Shown here piece after piece: positions 42,459-51,028 of a stretch of 64,000 bases of DNA. The notes beneath the pieces are model-generated. The model ran no database searches. It was not told where the DNA came from and saw only the letters and a program-made list of their open reading frames with translations. The DNA comes from Flavobacterium hibernum (GTDB lineage: Bacteria > Bacteroidota > Bacteroidia > Flavobacteriales > Flavobacteriaceae): positions 1 to 64,000 of the forward strand of contig NZ_JPRK01000020.1 in the NCBI RefSeq assembly GCF_000832125.1, in the 5' to 3' direction. A program made the translations under genes and the position numbers. Within the stretch, counting starts at the first letter, position 1; each line of letters opens with the position of its first letter.

Positions 42459-43289
42459 ATGAAATCCACAATATCATATAATACACGTAAAATATTTTTT
42501 GGTGTAACATTCTTTCTCGTAAATCTTGCTGCGTTTGCTCAAGAAGAAGCCCCAAAATCTGGTGCAAGTGCCCAAGAACTTGCAGATAAATTGGCAAACC
42601 CAGTGGCAAGTTTAATTAGTGTGCCATTACAAAATAATCTTACTTATGGTATAGGCGCTTTTAACGGTTCAAAATATACTATAAATGTGCAGCCTGTAAT
42701 TCCATTTAAATTAAGTGAAAACTTAAATTTAATTACACGTTATATTCTTCCAGTTGTTGATCAAAGAGATATTACTGGCGAAAACACACATCAATTTGGT
42801 TTAAGTGATGCGACTGTAACAGCCTTTTTTGCACCAAAAACAAAGGGCTTGATTTTAGGATTTGGACCTGCATTTTTGGTCCCAACGGCTACAGACAAGT
42901 TTTTAGGCACAGAAAAATTTGGAGTAGGTCCAAGTGCGTTAGTAATGCACCAAGGAAAAGGATTATCGATTGGTTTTATAGCCAATCAAATTTGGTCTGT
43001 AGCAGGAAATGAAGATCGTGCTGATTTTAATCAGTTCTATACACAAATATTCCTCACACATACTTATAAAAGTGGTGCCAGTTTAGGAATCACTTCAGAA
43101 ATCACTCAAAATTGGGAGGGTAATACAACTCTGGTTACTTTAAGCCCTAATATAGGAGCTGTTACAAAATTAGGCGATCAGGTTGTACAGTTTGCTGTTA
43201 TGCCTTTAATACCAATTGTAGGTCCACATGATATGAGACCAGATTGGGGATTAAGAGCTGTAGTCGCTTTTGTGTTTCCAGGTTCATAA
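42459..43289 (+). CDS. outer-membrane beta-barrel protein, neuromedin-U-like or MetA-like
   Basis: A 276-aa protein with a signal peptide (ending LAAFA-QEE). Alternating amphipathic beta strands end with VVAFVFPGS, typical of small outer-membrane barrels. Bacterial proteins of this kind are annotated as neuromedin U or transporter. Seen segments are LQNNLTYGIGAFNG, LPVVDQRDITG and ILGFGPAFLVPTATD. It may carry a hydrophobic or aromatic compound across the outer membrane. Many clusters that hold DUF1254 genes carry such a barrel. It lies 33 nt before the first DUF1254 gene. Confidence 0.7.
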   Translation: MKSTISYNTRKIFFGVTFFLVNLAAFAQEEAPKSGASAQELADKLANPVASLISVPLQNNLTYGIGAFNGSKYTINVQPVIPFKLSENLNLITRYILPVVDQRDITGENTHQFGLSDATVTAFFAPKTKGLILGFGPAFLVPTATDKFLGTEKFGVGPSALVMHQGKGLSIGFIANQIWSVAGNEDRADFNQFYTQIFLTHTYKSGASLGITSEITQNWEGNTTLVTLSPNIGAVTKLGDQVVQFAVMPLIPIVGPHDMRPDWGLRAVVAFVFPGS

Positions 43290-43322
43290 AAATCAAATTT
43301 TTAAATTTTTAAAACTATTCAG

Positions 43323-44675
43323 ATGAAAAAAGTACTTCTTATTTTAGTTGTAGGCTTTCTATTCATTGGTTGTAAAAAAGAAAACGCAACTTCAACTTCA
43401 ACTTCAACAACTTCAGTAAATGAACAAAGTTCAACTCCTACAGACCAAGATATCATAGATGCCTATACCTATTTGTATGCAAGATACTTGGTGCTTCAAC
43501 AGGAAAATCATGATATTAATATTGAAAAAGTTGGCTATAATAAAATTAAATACAATCCGTTAGGATCGGCTCAATTTGTAAATCCAAATTTAGATGTTGC
43601 CTATCTCGAAGCCTGGATTGCCGTTGATAAAGATCATGCAGTTATTTTAAACGTTCCTAAAATTGAAGGACGTTATTATACCGCACAACTTCTTGACGGA
43701 TGGGGACAGGTAATTACAAATATTAATGAACGTAATTATCCTAAAACACCCTATGGAAAATTTGCTTTAGTTTTAAAAGGTACAAATCCAGCAATTCCTG
43801 CGGGAGCAGTAAAAATCGAATTACCATCTGAAAAAGCCAAAATGTTAGCTCGGGTAGAATTAAAAGGAACTCCAGCTGTAGCACAAAAACTTCAGCGACA
43901 ATTTACATTTGATGTTCCTTCGGGTATTAAAATTGCCTCACCCATTAAAATTCCAGAATTTACACCAAAAGCACCAATTGGTGGTGAAATATTCGATAAC
44001 GTTGAAGAAGTACTCAATTCATATCCTGATTCAATGCCAAAAGCCAAAGAATATCAGGCTAAAGCAGTTGCAGTTGCAAACTATGCTAAAAAAGATGCTA
44101 AAATAAAATCTCATATCGATGAAGTGGTTAAAACAAAAGCGATTCCCGCATTTTTAGCAGGAGCAAAAGGATTTGGTACACAAAAGGGAGGATGGTCAGT
44201 GACTTACGTTGCCGGAAATTTTGGCGATGATATTATGGCTAGAGACATTATTAATTATGGAGGTTTATGGGCAAATACAATAGAGGAAGCCATTTATTTT
44301 ATTGGACTGACAGATAGCAATAAGCAACCTTTGAGTGGTGACAAAGTATATGAAATCAAATTTCCAAAAGGTCAATTGCCAGATTCAGCAGTAAATGCCT
44401 TTTGGTCTGTAACCTTGTATAGTGTTCCGGATTACAGAGTAGTCGACAATAAACTAAAAAGATACAATTTGAATAATGTTTCAGGACTAAAGACAAATCC
44501 TGATGGGTCTTTGAGTATTTGGCTAGCATCTTCACTGCCTAAAAATGCAATCGAGAGTAATTGGTTACCAACCCCTTCAGGTAAAGGATTTTCTTTAAAT
44601 CTACGTATGTACGTTTCTAAAAAAGAGGTTCTTGACGGAAAATGGTTTCCTGCTCCAATTGAAGAGAAAAAGTAA
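43323..44675 (+). CDS. DUF1254/DUF1214 lipoprotein, copy 1
   Basis: A 450-aa lipoprotein (lipobox LFIGC-KKEN, Cys17) with a Thr/Ser-rich linker at 20-38. The N-terminal DUF1254 domain is at about 45-180 (DAYTYLYARYLVLQQ, VAYLEAWIAVDKDHAVIL, RYYTAQLLDGWG). The C-terminal DUF1214 domain is at about 330-445 (VNAFWSVTLYSVPDYRVV, TNPDGSLSIWLAS, ESNWLPTPSGKGFSLNLRMY). The function is unknown; such proteins are exported and occur with sulfatases and barrels. A tandem paralog follows after 25 nt. Confidence 0.88.
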   Translation: MKKVLLILVVGFLFIGCKKENATSTSTSTTSVNEQSSTPTDQDIIDAYTYLYARYLVLQQENHDINIEKVGYNKIKYNPLGSAQFVNPNLDVAYLEAWIAVDKDHAVILNVPKIEGRYYTAQLLDGWGQVITNINERNYPKTPYGKFALVLKGTNPAIPAGAVKIELPSEKAKMLARVELKGTPAVAQKLQRQFTFDVPSGIKIASPIKIPEFTPKAPIGGEIFDNVEEVLNSYPDSMPKAKEYQAKAVAVANYAKKDAKIKSHIDEVVKTKAIPAFLAGAKGFGTQKGGWSVTYVAGNFGDDIMARDIINYGGLWANTIEEAIYFIGLTDSNKQPLSGDKVYEIKFPKGQLPDSAVNAFWSVTLYSVPDYRVVDNKLKRYNLNNVSGLKTNPDGSLSIWLASSLPKNAIESNWLPTPSGKGFSLNLRMYVSKKEVLDGKWFPAPIEEKK

Positions 44676-44700
44676 TTCTTAATTATTTATTAGCTAAAAG

Positions 44701-46191
44701 ATGAAAAAACTACTTATAATATTGTTCGCAGGTTTATTGCTTATTAGCTGTAAAAAAGATACAGTAATTGTCAGAACTGAGACAGGAGATTTAGCGACTA
44801 TAGATTCTACGTCAGATAGAAAAGGTATCCCTGCTGGGCCAGTTGCAAACACGATATTGACAGCGGAATATGTTAAACATATTGGTGCGATAGCTTATTT
44901 ATGGGGATGGCCAATGGTTAACATTCATAACCGAAAGGTAATGTTTGAAAAACTTCCTGGACCATTATATAAAGGAGGTGTTGTACCTCTAAGTCCGCCA
45001 AATCAATTGTGCATGCTTACAGATTATATAAAACCCGGTGAAAAAGATGTGACTTGCCCTAATCAGGATGTTGTGTACGGCTTTGGTTTAACCGATTTTT
45101 CAAAGGTTGATGCGCTCGTTGTTCAAGTTCCAGATTTTGGAGATCGTTTTTGGGTCTATCAGGTATGTAATCAGCGTACAGATGGTTATGCAACCTTGGG
45201 GAAAATGTACGGAACAAAACCAGGATTTTATTTATTGACAGGTCCAAAATGGAGTGGAAAAGTTCCAGATGGAATCACAGGAATATTTAAATGTGATACC
45301 AATTTGGGAGTTGTAATTCCTCGTGTCTTTCAAACAGACGATCCAGCTGATAAAAAAGGAATTCAACCCATACTTCAAAAAATATTAATGTACTCTGTAA
45401 GCGAATTTGATGGGAAAGTAAAAACAAAAGACTGGACAAAAATACCCGTTTTGCCATCACCACCCAGTACAAGTAATGAAGAAACGAAATGGGTAAAGCC
45501 AGAAGTGTTTTTTGATGAGTTGCCGATCATTCTAAAAGAAGTTCCGCCATTACCAGGCGAAGAAGCGATTTACGGGCAAATTAAATCTGTTATTGCTGCT
45601 GCCGCAAAAGATCCTAAAATCAAAGATATGTTAAAAGAAGCAGCAGTAGAAGCAGATCAAAAACTAATTGCTCCTTTGTTTCAATTCGAAAATGTTGGCT
45701 ATCCTTTAAAAGACAATTGGACAACTCAAGGGAATGGGGCACAATTTGGATTGGATTATCTAACTAGAACTGCTTGCGCAAAAGCAAATATATTTGTTAA
45801 TAAGCCAAATGAAACCAAGTATTTCTACCAAGATAAAGATGCAGTAGGAATTCGACTAAACGGAGGAAGCAATTATACAGTGACTTTTGCAAAAGGAGAA
45901 GTACCGCCTGTTAAAGGTTTTTGGTCACTTACCCTGTATAATCAATATCATTTCTTTTCGCCAAACCCAATTAGCCGCTTCTCTTTAGGAACCAAGAATA
46001 AAGATTTAAAATACAATCCTGATGGTTCATTGACACTTTATGTGCAGAACACTCAACCTTCTATTGACAAAATAAGCAATTGGCTGCCTTCGCCCAAAGA
46101 AACATTCTCATTATATATAAGATGTTATTGGCCGGAAGATAGAGTAGTGAAAGATACCTGGTTACCTCCAGCAGTTTTGAAAGCTAAGTAA
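44701..46191 (+). CDS. DUF1254/DUF1214 lipoprotein, copy 2
   Basis: A 496-aa lipoprotein (LLLISC-KKD). DUF1254 has IAYLWGWPMVNIHNRKVMF and QDVVYGFGLTDFSKVDALVV; DUF1214 has VKGFWSLTLYNQYHFF, NPDGSLTLYVQ and SNWLPSPKETFSLYIRCYWP. It is only moderately like copy 1 (the C-terminal domain aligns, the N-terminal part is longer), so the duplication is old. Both copies keep the signal peptide. It may form a pair of interacting envelope proteins with copy 1. Confidence 0.88.
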   Translation: MKKLLIILFAGLLLISCKKDTVIVRTETGDLATIDSTSDRKGIPAGPVANTILTAEYVKHIGAIAYLWGWPMVNIHNRKVMFEKLPGPLYKGGVVPLSPPNQLCMLTDYIKPGEKDVTCPNQDVVYGFGLTDFSKVDALVVQVPDFGDRFWVYQVCNQRTDGYATLGKMYGTKPGFYLLTGPKWSGKVPDGITGIFKCDTNLGVVIPRVFQTDDPADKKGIQPILQKILMYSVSEFDGKVKTKDWTKIPVLPSPPSTSNEETKWVKPEVFFDELPIILKEVPPLPGEEAIYGQIKSVIAAAAKDPKIKDMLKEAAVEADQKLIAPLFQFENVGYPLKDNWTTQGNGAQFGLDYLTRTACAKANIFVNKPNETKYFYQDKDAVGIRLNGGSNYTVTFAKGEVPPVKGFWSLTLYNQYHFFSPNPISRFSLGTKNKDLKYNPDGSLTLYVQNTQPSIDKISNWLPSPKETFSLYIRCYWPEDRVVKDTWLPPAVLKAK

Positions 46192-46242
46192 GAAATTATT
46201 TTATTTAAATTTTTGAATTAGAAAACTAACCAGATTGATAAT

Positions 46243-47022
46243 ATGAAAATAACCAACATTCCTAAAACTCTATTTGCTTTAATTGTACTGGCATTATCAT
46301 TTAGTGTCCAAACAAAGGCGCAGAAAATGGTTCAGAATACAGCAGCGTGGATTGGTTATGAAATGTATCTGCCTTTTAAAGAAGATGGAAGATGGGGATT
46401 ACTGCTCGAAGGATATTCTAAAGGGAGCGATTTGATATCAGAGTTACAAGGTTCTTTTTATCGGGCTGGAGCTAATTATTATCTTAAAAACGGAAATAGA
46501 TTAGGTGCTGGTATCGCTTATCAATGGGACTTGCCTTACGATGAACTTTCATTGCCGTATAATAATCCGGACTACAGAATATACGAACAATTTATTTGGC
46601 GTATCGTTAAAAAAGAAGGGAATGAAGTATGGTCACAACGTTTTAGAATGGAGCAACGGTGGTTAGGCCGAAAAGATGATCCCGATAGCGAAGGTGATCA
46701 TTTTGATTACTATAAATTCGAAAACACGTTTCGTTATCAGCTTCGATATCAATATTGGTTTAAACCGCGGTGGGCTGCTGTAATTTATGATGAACTTCAT
46801 ATTAGAACAAATGCGGCCAGCAGTAATGAGAATTATTTAGATCAAAATAGGTTGTATTTAGGAGCTGCTTATAGTCTTGATAAACGAAGAGAAATTAGAA
46901 TGGAACTGGGTTATATGAATCAGGTTTTTTTTAAATCAGCAGATACAGATAGTGGTTTAAGTCGAATGAATCATACAATTCGAGTTACGCTTACTACAGA
47001 TTTGCCTTTTAAAAGAAAATAA
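46243..47022 (+). CDS. DUF2490 outer-membrane protein
   Basis: A 259-aa protein with a signal peptide (ending SVQTKA-Q). It shows the alternating aromatic/basic pattern of DUF2490, a barrel common in Bacteroidetes: WIGYEMYLPFKEDGRWGL, WSQRFRMEQRW, FEN-TFRYQLRYQYWFK, and a last strand IRVTLTTDLPFKRK. Function unknown. 51 nt after DUF1254 copy 2 and 18 nt before the DUF2252 gene, so within the same transcript. Confidence 0.8.
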   Translation: MKITNIPKTLFALIVLALSFSVQTKAQKMVQNTAAWIGYEMYLPFKEDGRWGLLLEGYSKGSDLISELQGSFYRAGANYYLKNGNRLGAGIAYQWDLPYDELSLPYNNPDYRIYEQFIWRIVKKEGNEVWSQRFRMEQRWLGRKDDPDSEGDHFDYYKFENTFRYQLRYQYWFKPRWAAVIYDELHIRTNAASSNENYLDQNRLYLGAAYSLDKRREIRMELGYMNQVFFKSADTDSGLSRMNHTIRVTLTTDLPFKRK

Positions 47023-47040
47023 AATCTAAATCTAAAAGCT

Positions 47041-48435
47041 ATGACTGAAGAATTTAAAGACAACAAGGAAGATATATTTGATCCTGTAGCATCAAAAGCG
47101 GCTCGCTATGAAAAGGGCACTGCGATTAGGAAAATTACGCCTCGTTCTCATCATCAGGAATGGACTCCAGCCAAAAATCGTGAAGATCCTGTAGAAATAT
47201 TGATTAAAACTAGTGTTGGTAGAATTGAGAGTTTATTGCCAATTCGATATTCACGTATGATGGAATCGCCATTTGCATTTTTTAGAGGAGCTGCTGCAAT
47301 TATGGCTGCAGATTTGGCGCAAACTCCAAATACAGGAATTGATCTTCAGCTTTGTGGCGATTGTCACTTAATGAATTTTGGTGGGTTTGCAACACCAGAA
47401 CGCAAATTGGTTTTTGATATTAATGATTTTGACGAAACATTTCCCGGACCTTGGGAATGGGATGTAAAAAGGCTTGCCACAAGTTTCGTTATTGCAGGTA
47501 GATGGAAAAATTTTTCGAATAAAGTTTGTAAAGAATTTGCTTGGAATGTTGCTGACAGCTACAAAAGACATATGCTGGAATATAGTCAATTATCGGCACT
47601 TCAAATTTGGTATGCTGATATTGATTTGGCAGATTTAATCGAAAAAGGAGAAGATGAAGAGATTAAATCGTTTCAACATAAGCGTATAAAAAAAGCTGCT
47701 GAATATAGCGCTCATGAAAAAGAATTCGCTAAAATGACTTATCAGGAAGGGTCTCGCGCACGAATAAAAGATGATCCGCCTTTAATTTATCATCCGTCGG
47801 GGGACGAAGAGAAGCGCATTTTAAAAGAAGCCGAAATCATACACAAGCGCTATCTCGAAACATTGTCTGATGAAAAAAAAGTATTGTTAAGTAGATATAC
47901 TTTGCATGATTTAGCTATAAAGGTAGTAGGAGTAGGAAGTGTAGGAACACTTTGTGGAATAAGTTTATTAATGTCGGCTACAGGCGAACCAATTTTTTTA
48001 CAATTCAAAGAAGCCCGAAAGAGTGTTTTAGAAGCTCATGTTAAAGCGAAAAGTAAATACAGTCATCAAGGAGAGCGAATCGTTCAAGGGCAAAAGCTAA
48101 TGCAATCAGCTTCGGACATGTTTTTAGGATGGACAAACGATGATAAGGGTAAATTTTTCTATATCCGCCAACTTCGTGATGCCAAAGTAAAACCAGTACT
48201 CGAAATTATGAAAACAAAAAATATGGAGGATTATGCAAAAGCCTGTGGGTGGGCCCTTGCGAGAGCACATGCACGCACAGGAGATCCATCAGTGTTGTCA
48301 GGCTATATTGGGAAAAGTAATGAATTTGCGAATGCAATTTCAAGATTTTCTATTTCTTACGCCAACCAAAATGATTCAGATTATGATAAAATGTTAGAAG
48401 CTATAAAGAAAGGAAAGTTACCTATTTCTGAATAG
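47041..48435 (+). CDS. DUF2252 protein, kinase-like fold
   Basis: A 464-aa protein without signal peptide, thus probably cytoplasmic, unlike its neighbours. Residues 106-112 (GDCHLMN) and 126-131 (DINDFD) match the catalytic-loop H-x-x-N and metal-binding acidic motifs of aminoglycoside/choline-type kinases, to which DUF2252 is distantly related. ESPFAFFRGAAAIMAADL is the family's first motif, and the C-terminal part has CGWALARAHARTGDP. Activity has to my knowledge not been shown for most members. It may phosphorylate a small molecule or protein linked to the exported system. No other cytoplasmic enzyme is in this block. Confidence 0.88.
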   Translation: MTEEFKDNKEDIFDPVASKAARYEKGTAIRKITPRSHHQEWTPAKNREDPVEILIKTSVGRIESLLPIRYSRMMESPFAFFRGAAAIMAADLAQTPNTGIDLQLCGDCHLMNFGGFATPERKLVFDINDFDETFPGPWEWDVKRLATSFVIAGRWKNFSNKVCKEFAWNVADSYKRHMLEYSQLSALQIWYADIDLADLIEKGEDEEIKSFQHKRIKKAAEYSAHEKEFAKMTYQEGSRARIKDDPPLIYHPSGDEEKRILKEAEIIHKRYLETLSDEKKVLLSRYTLHDLAIKVVGVGSVGTLCGISLLMSATGEPIFLQFKEARKSVLEAHVKAKSKYSHQGERIVQGQKLMQSASDMFLGWTNDDKGKFFYIRQLRDAKVKPVLEIMKTKNMEDYAKACGWALARAHARTGDPSVLSGYIGKSNEFANAISRFSISYANQNDSDYDKMLEAIKKGKLPISE

Positions 48436-48551
48436 AGCATTTTTATAAATCAGCGATCATTATTATTAAATAAAGACCTACAAGAAGCGCCAATTTATTT
48501 ATAAATAAAATCTTTAATTTATCATTTTAAATATTCAAAAAAGAAACTAGT

Positions 48552-49292
48552 ATGAATAGAAAACTATTATTTTTAGTAGGCTTTGTAATAATGTCGATTA
48601 CGACAAAAGCCCAAACACAGCGTATCGATTCTACGGCTGTTTATCTATTAAACCGGACAAGTGTAACCTTTCAGGATATTAAGTCTTGTAGCTTTACGGC
48701 AGTTACAACTTACGACATTCCAAGTGAAAGTTTAGGTTTGATAAAGCACGCGATAACAGACAAAGTTGCGATTAAGTTTCCTAACAAAATGAAAGTCACT
48801 TCGACAGGTGATAAAGGAAATCGAGGTTTATGGTATAATGGTAAAAAGGTAAATTATTATTCGCTTGATAATAATACCTATGGCTTTGTAACGGCTCCTG
48901 CTTCTGTTATAGAAACGATTGATGAGGTGAGCAAAAAATTTGGAATTGAATTTCCTGCTGCAGATTTTTTCTATCCTACTTTTTTACAAGATCTTATTTC
49001 AGAACAAGGAAATTTAGTCTTTTTAGGAAAAACGATAGTCGATGGACGTGAATGTTTTCATATCGCTGGAAGCGACAAAACAAAAAGTTTTCAATTTTGG
49101 ATAGGAGATGACAATTTGTTTTTACCCATAAAAATGGTAATAGTGTATACTTCTGATAAAGAGAAACCTCAATATGAAGCAATTTATAAAGACTGGACAA
49201 TAAATACTGATTACCCGGATTCTATGTTTGAGTTTACGACGCCGCCAAAAGCCACAAAAGTGAAGTTAGCGCCTAGAGAAAACACCAAATAA
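48552..49292 (+). CDS. DUF2092 exported protein
   Basis: A 246-aa protein with a signal peptide (ending ITTKA-QTQ). DUF2092 has a LolA/LolB-like fold: VAIKFPNKMKVTSTGDKGNR, LWYNGKKVNYYSLDNN and DNLFLPIKMVIVY. It may bind a lipid or another hydrophobic ligand in the periplasm. It is followed by the DUF6515 gene after 19 nt; a 116-nt gap without features lies upstream. Confidence 0.82.
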   Translation: MNRKLLFLVGFVIMSITTKAQTQRIDSTAVYLLNRTSVTFQDIKSCSFTAVTTYDIPSESLGLIKHAITDKVAIKFPNKMKVTSTGDKGNRGLWYNGKKVNYYSLDNNTYGFVTAPASVIETIDEVSKKFGIEFPAADFFYPTFLQDLISEQGNLVFLGKTIVDGRECFHIAGSDKTKSFQFWIGDDNLFLPIKMVIVYTSDKEKPQYEAIYKDWTINTDYPDSMFEFTTPPKATKVKLAPRENTK

Positions 49293-49311
49293 TCACTAAA
49301 TATTCAGAGCT

Positions 49312-50055
49312 ATGAAAACAATTTACCCTAAAAATAAAATATCACTCATAATTATAGCATTTTTTGCACTATTACTTATGATTCCGGAACAGGCAACTGC
49401 GCAACGTTTTGGTCATTTTACACCACATGCGGTTATGCCTAGACCAATGCCAATGCCTAGACCTGAACCTAGACCAATTCCTCCTGGGCCGCGTCCAATT
49501 CCTCCAAGACCATTGCCGCCACCTCCGCATCCATATCCACATCCTTACCCATATCCTAGGCCATATCCGGTACCATTTCATCCTTATCCGGTACCATTTC
49601 CTTATGCTTACCATCCCTTCGTTCCTTATGTTTGGGGTCCAACATGGTATCCTGTAGGATTCTTTATGGCAACCTTAACGACTGCTGCTATAGTAATTTC
49701 AGTAGAAAATAATCAATACAATTATGATGATGGAGTTTATTATGTAAAAGAATCGGATGGTTATAAAGTAGTGCCAGCACCACTTGGAGCGACAATTTCA
49801 GAACTACCTAAAGGTTATGTGACCGTTAATGTTTCAGGGACAGATTATTACTATTACGGCGGAGCTTATTATGCTAAGGACACAAGTAAATATAAAGTAG
49901 TAAATGCCCCGGTTGGAGCTGTTGTTTCGCATCTTCCAGAAGGAGCAGAAGAGAAAACTATTGACGGTCAAAAATACATGATTTATAACAATGTGTATTA
50001 TCAGCCAATTTCAAAAGATGGACAAGACAGTTATGTTGTTGTTCAAGGAAAATAA
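49312..50055 (+). CDS. DUF6515 family proline-rich exported protein
   Basis: A 247-aa protein with a signal peptide (ending QATA-QRF). A Pro/His/Tyr/Arg-rich segment at about 40-108 has PMPRP, PYPHPYP and PVPFHPYPVPF repeats. It is followed by a hydrophobic stretch (MATLTTAAIVISV) and two similar repeats, VYYVKESDGYKVVPAPLGA and AYYAKDTSKYKVVNAPVGA. This is the DUF6515 pattern. The proline-rich part may cross the cell wall or bind partners. Co-transcribed with DUF2092 (19 nt gap). The DNA of the proline-rich part has repeated ccatatcc words, so slippage is possible. Confidence 0.75.
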   Translation: MKTIYPKNKISLIIIAFFALLLMIPEQATAQRFGHFTPHAVMPRPMPMPRPEPRPIPPGPRPIPPRPLPPPPHPYPHPYPYPRPYPVPFHPYPVPFPYAYHPFVPYVWGPTWYPVGFFMATLTTAAIVISVENNQYNYDDGVYYVKESDGYKVVPAPLGATISELPKGYVTVNVSGTDYYYYGGAYYAKDTSKYKVVNAPVGAVVSHLPEGAEEKTIDGQKYMIYNNVYYQPISKDGQDSYVVVQGK

Positions 50056-50143
50056 AGGTCCTAAATAAAGCTTATTAAAGATTGTTTTATAGGTTATAAA
50101 ATTTTTTGAAAAAATAAGTAAGAATTTTATACACAACACTATG

Positions 50144-50170
50144 TTGGTTAAATAAAATAATTTATCTTTG
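50144..50170 (+). promoter_or_regulatory. promoter upstream of the DUF4136 gene
   Basis: TTG (50144-50146), 16-nt spacer, TATCTTTG (50163-50170). The leader to the ATG is about 135 nt and contains a GCATA/TATGC hairpin (50192-50207), nested in GCTG and CAG words. The rest of the gap 50056-50312 shows nothing. Confidence 0.5.
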
Positions 50171-50312
50171 AGTATATAGTAAGGTGCTGTTGCATAGTTA
50201 ATTATGCGATATTAGGCAGTTATCTGACAGAATTTCTACATATTCAGGATTTAAGCAAGATTTTAAAGATTTCAAGTTAAAATATTTTAATCATTAATTT
50301 AAAAACTACAAT

Positions 50313-50894
50313 ATGAATATTAAAAGAAAGAGTCTTCGTATAATCCCATTATTGTTCTTGGGTTTAGTTTACAGCTGTTCTCCAACTGTAAAAGTTACAA
50401 CTGATTATGACCATGGTGCAAATTTTAGCGAATACAAAACGTTTGCGTTTTATGATCTAAAAGCGCAGGAAGGACAGATAAATCAATTAAATGTTGATCG
50501 TATTACAAAGGCAATTCGTGCCGAACTTATCAGTAAAGGTTTTACAGAAACGACCAATAATCCGGATTTAAAAGTAAATGCAGTAACAATCTTAAAAAAC
50601 AAAACTCAGGTTACAGCCAACTCTGATTTTTATGGTTATGGCGGAATGTATCGCCCTTATGGATATTGGGGTGGTGGTGCCATGATGGGTGGAGCAAACA
50701 CAACATTTAATACTTACGATTATGTTGATGGCTCACTTATAATTGACATTGTATCATCTAAAACGCAAAAACTAATTTGGCAAGGAATTGGGAATGCCCA
50801 AATTGATAGTAAACCTGATAATCCTGATGAATTTGTTGCGAATTCAATCAAGAAAATCCTGGAAGGTTTCCCTCCTGGTTTGGCAAAAAAATAG
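50313..50894 (+). CDS. DUF4136 lipoprotein
   Basis: A 193-aa lipoprotein (signal ending LGLVYSC-SPT, Cys22). DUF4136 is visible as VTTDYDHGANFSEYKTFAFYD, IRAELISKGFTET and LIIDIVSSKTQKLIWQGIGNA. A Gly/Tyr-rich loop (YGYGGMYRPYGYWGGGAMMGG) sits in the middle. DUF4136 lipoproteins are common in Proteobacteria and Bacteroidetes and have no known role. Its own promoter suggests separate control from the genes before it. Confidence 0.82.
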   Translation: MNIKRKSLRIIPLLFLGLVYSCSPTVKVTTDYDHGANFSEYKTFAFYDLKAQEGQINQLNVDRITKAIRAELISKGFTETTNNPDLKVNAVTILKNKTQVTANSDFYGYGGMYRPYGYWGGGAMMGGANTTFNTYDYVDGSLIIDIVSSKTQKLIWQGIGNAQIDSKPDNPDEFVANSIKKILEGFPPGLAKK

Positions 50895-50910
50895 CATATA
50901 ATACTTATAC

Positions 50911-50952
50911 TAAATACTATACTTATCAATCCCCCGATAAGTATAGTATTTA
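50911..50952. terminator. 17-bp perfect hairpin after the DUF4136 gene
   Basis: 50911-50927 and 50936-50952 pair without a mismatch (outer end TAAATACT..., inner end CTTATC/GATAAG) around an 8-nt loop AATCCCCC. There is no T-run, so it may be a Rho-type or processing signal, or an mRNA 3' end stabiliser, and not a classic terminator. Confidence 0.55.
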
Positions 50953-51028
50953 ATAAGTTAGAGATCATTTCTTTTAAAATTTATTTTGAAGGGAAAGGTA
51001 ATATTCCAACAAATCAAGCTTAATCAAC

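Noticed and set aside
49372..49657. Arg/Trp-rich and His/Leu-rich frames over the proline-rich gene
   Set aside because: Both arise from the repeated CCATATCC words of the DUF6515 gene read in other frames.
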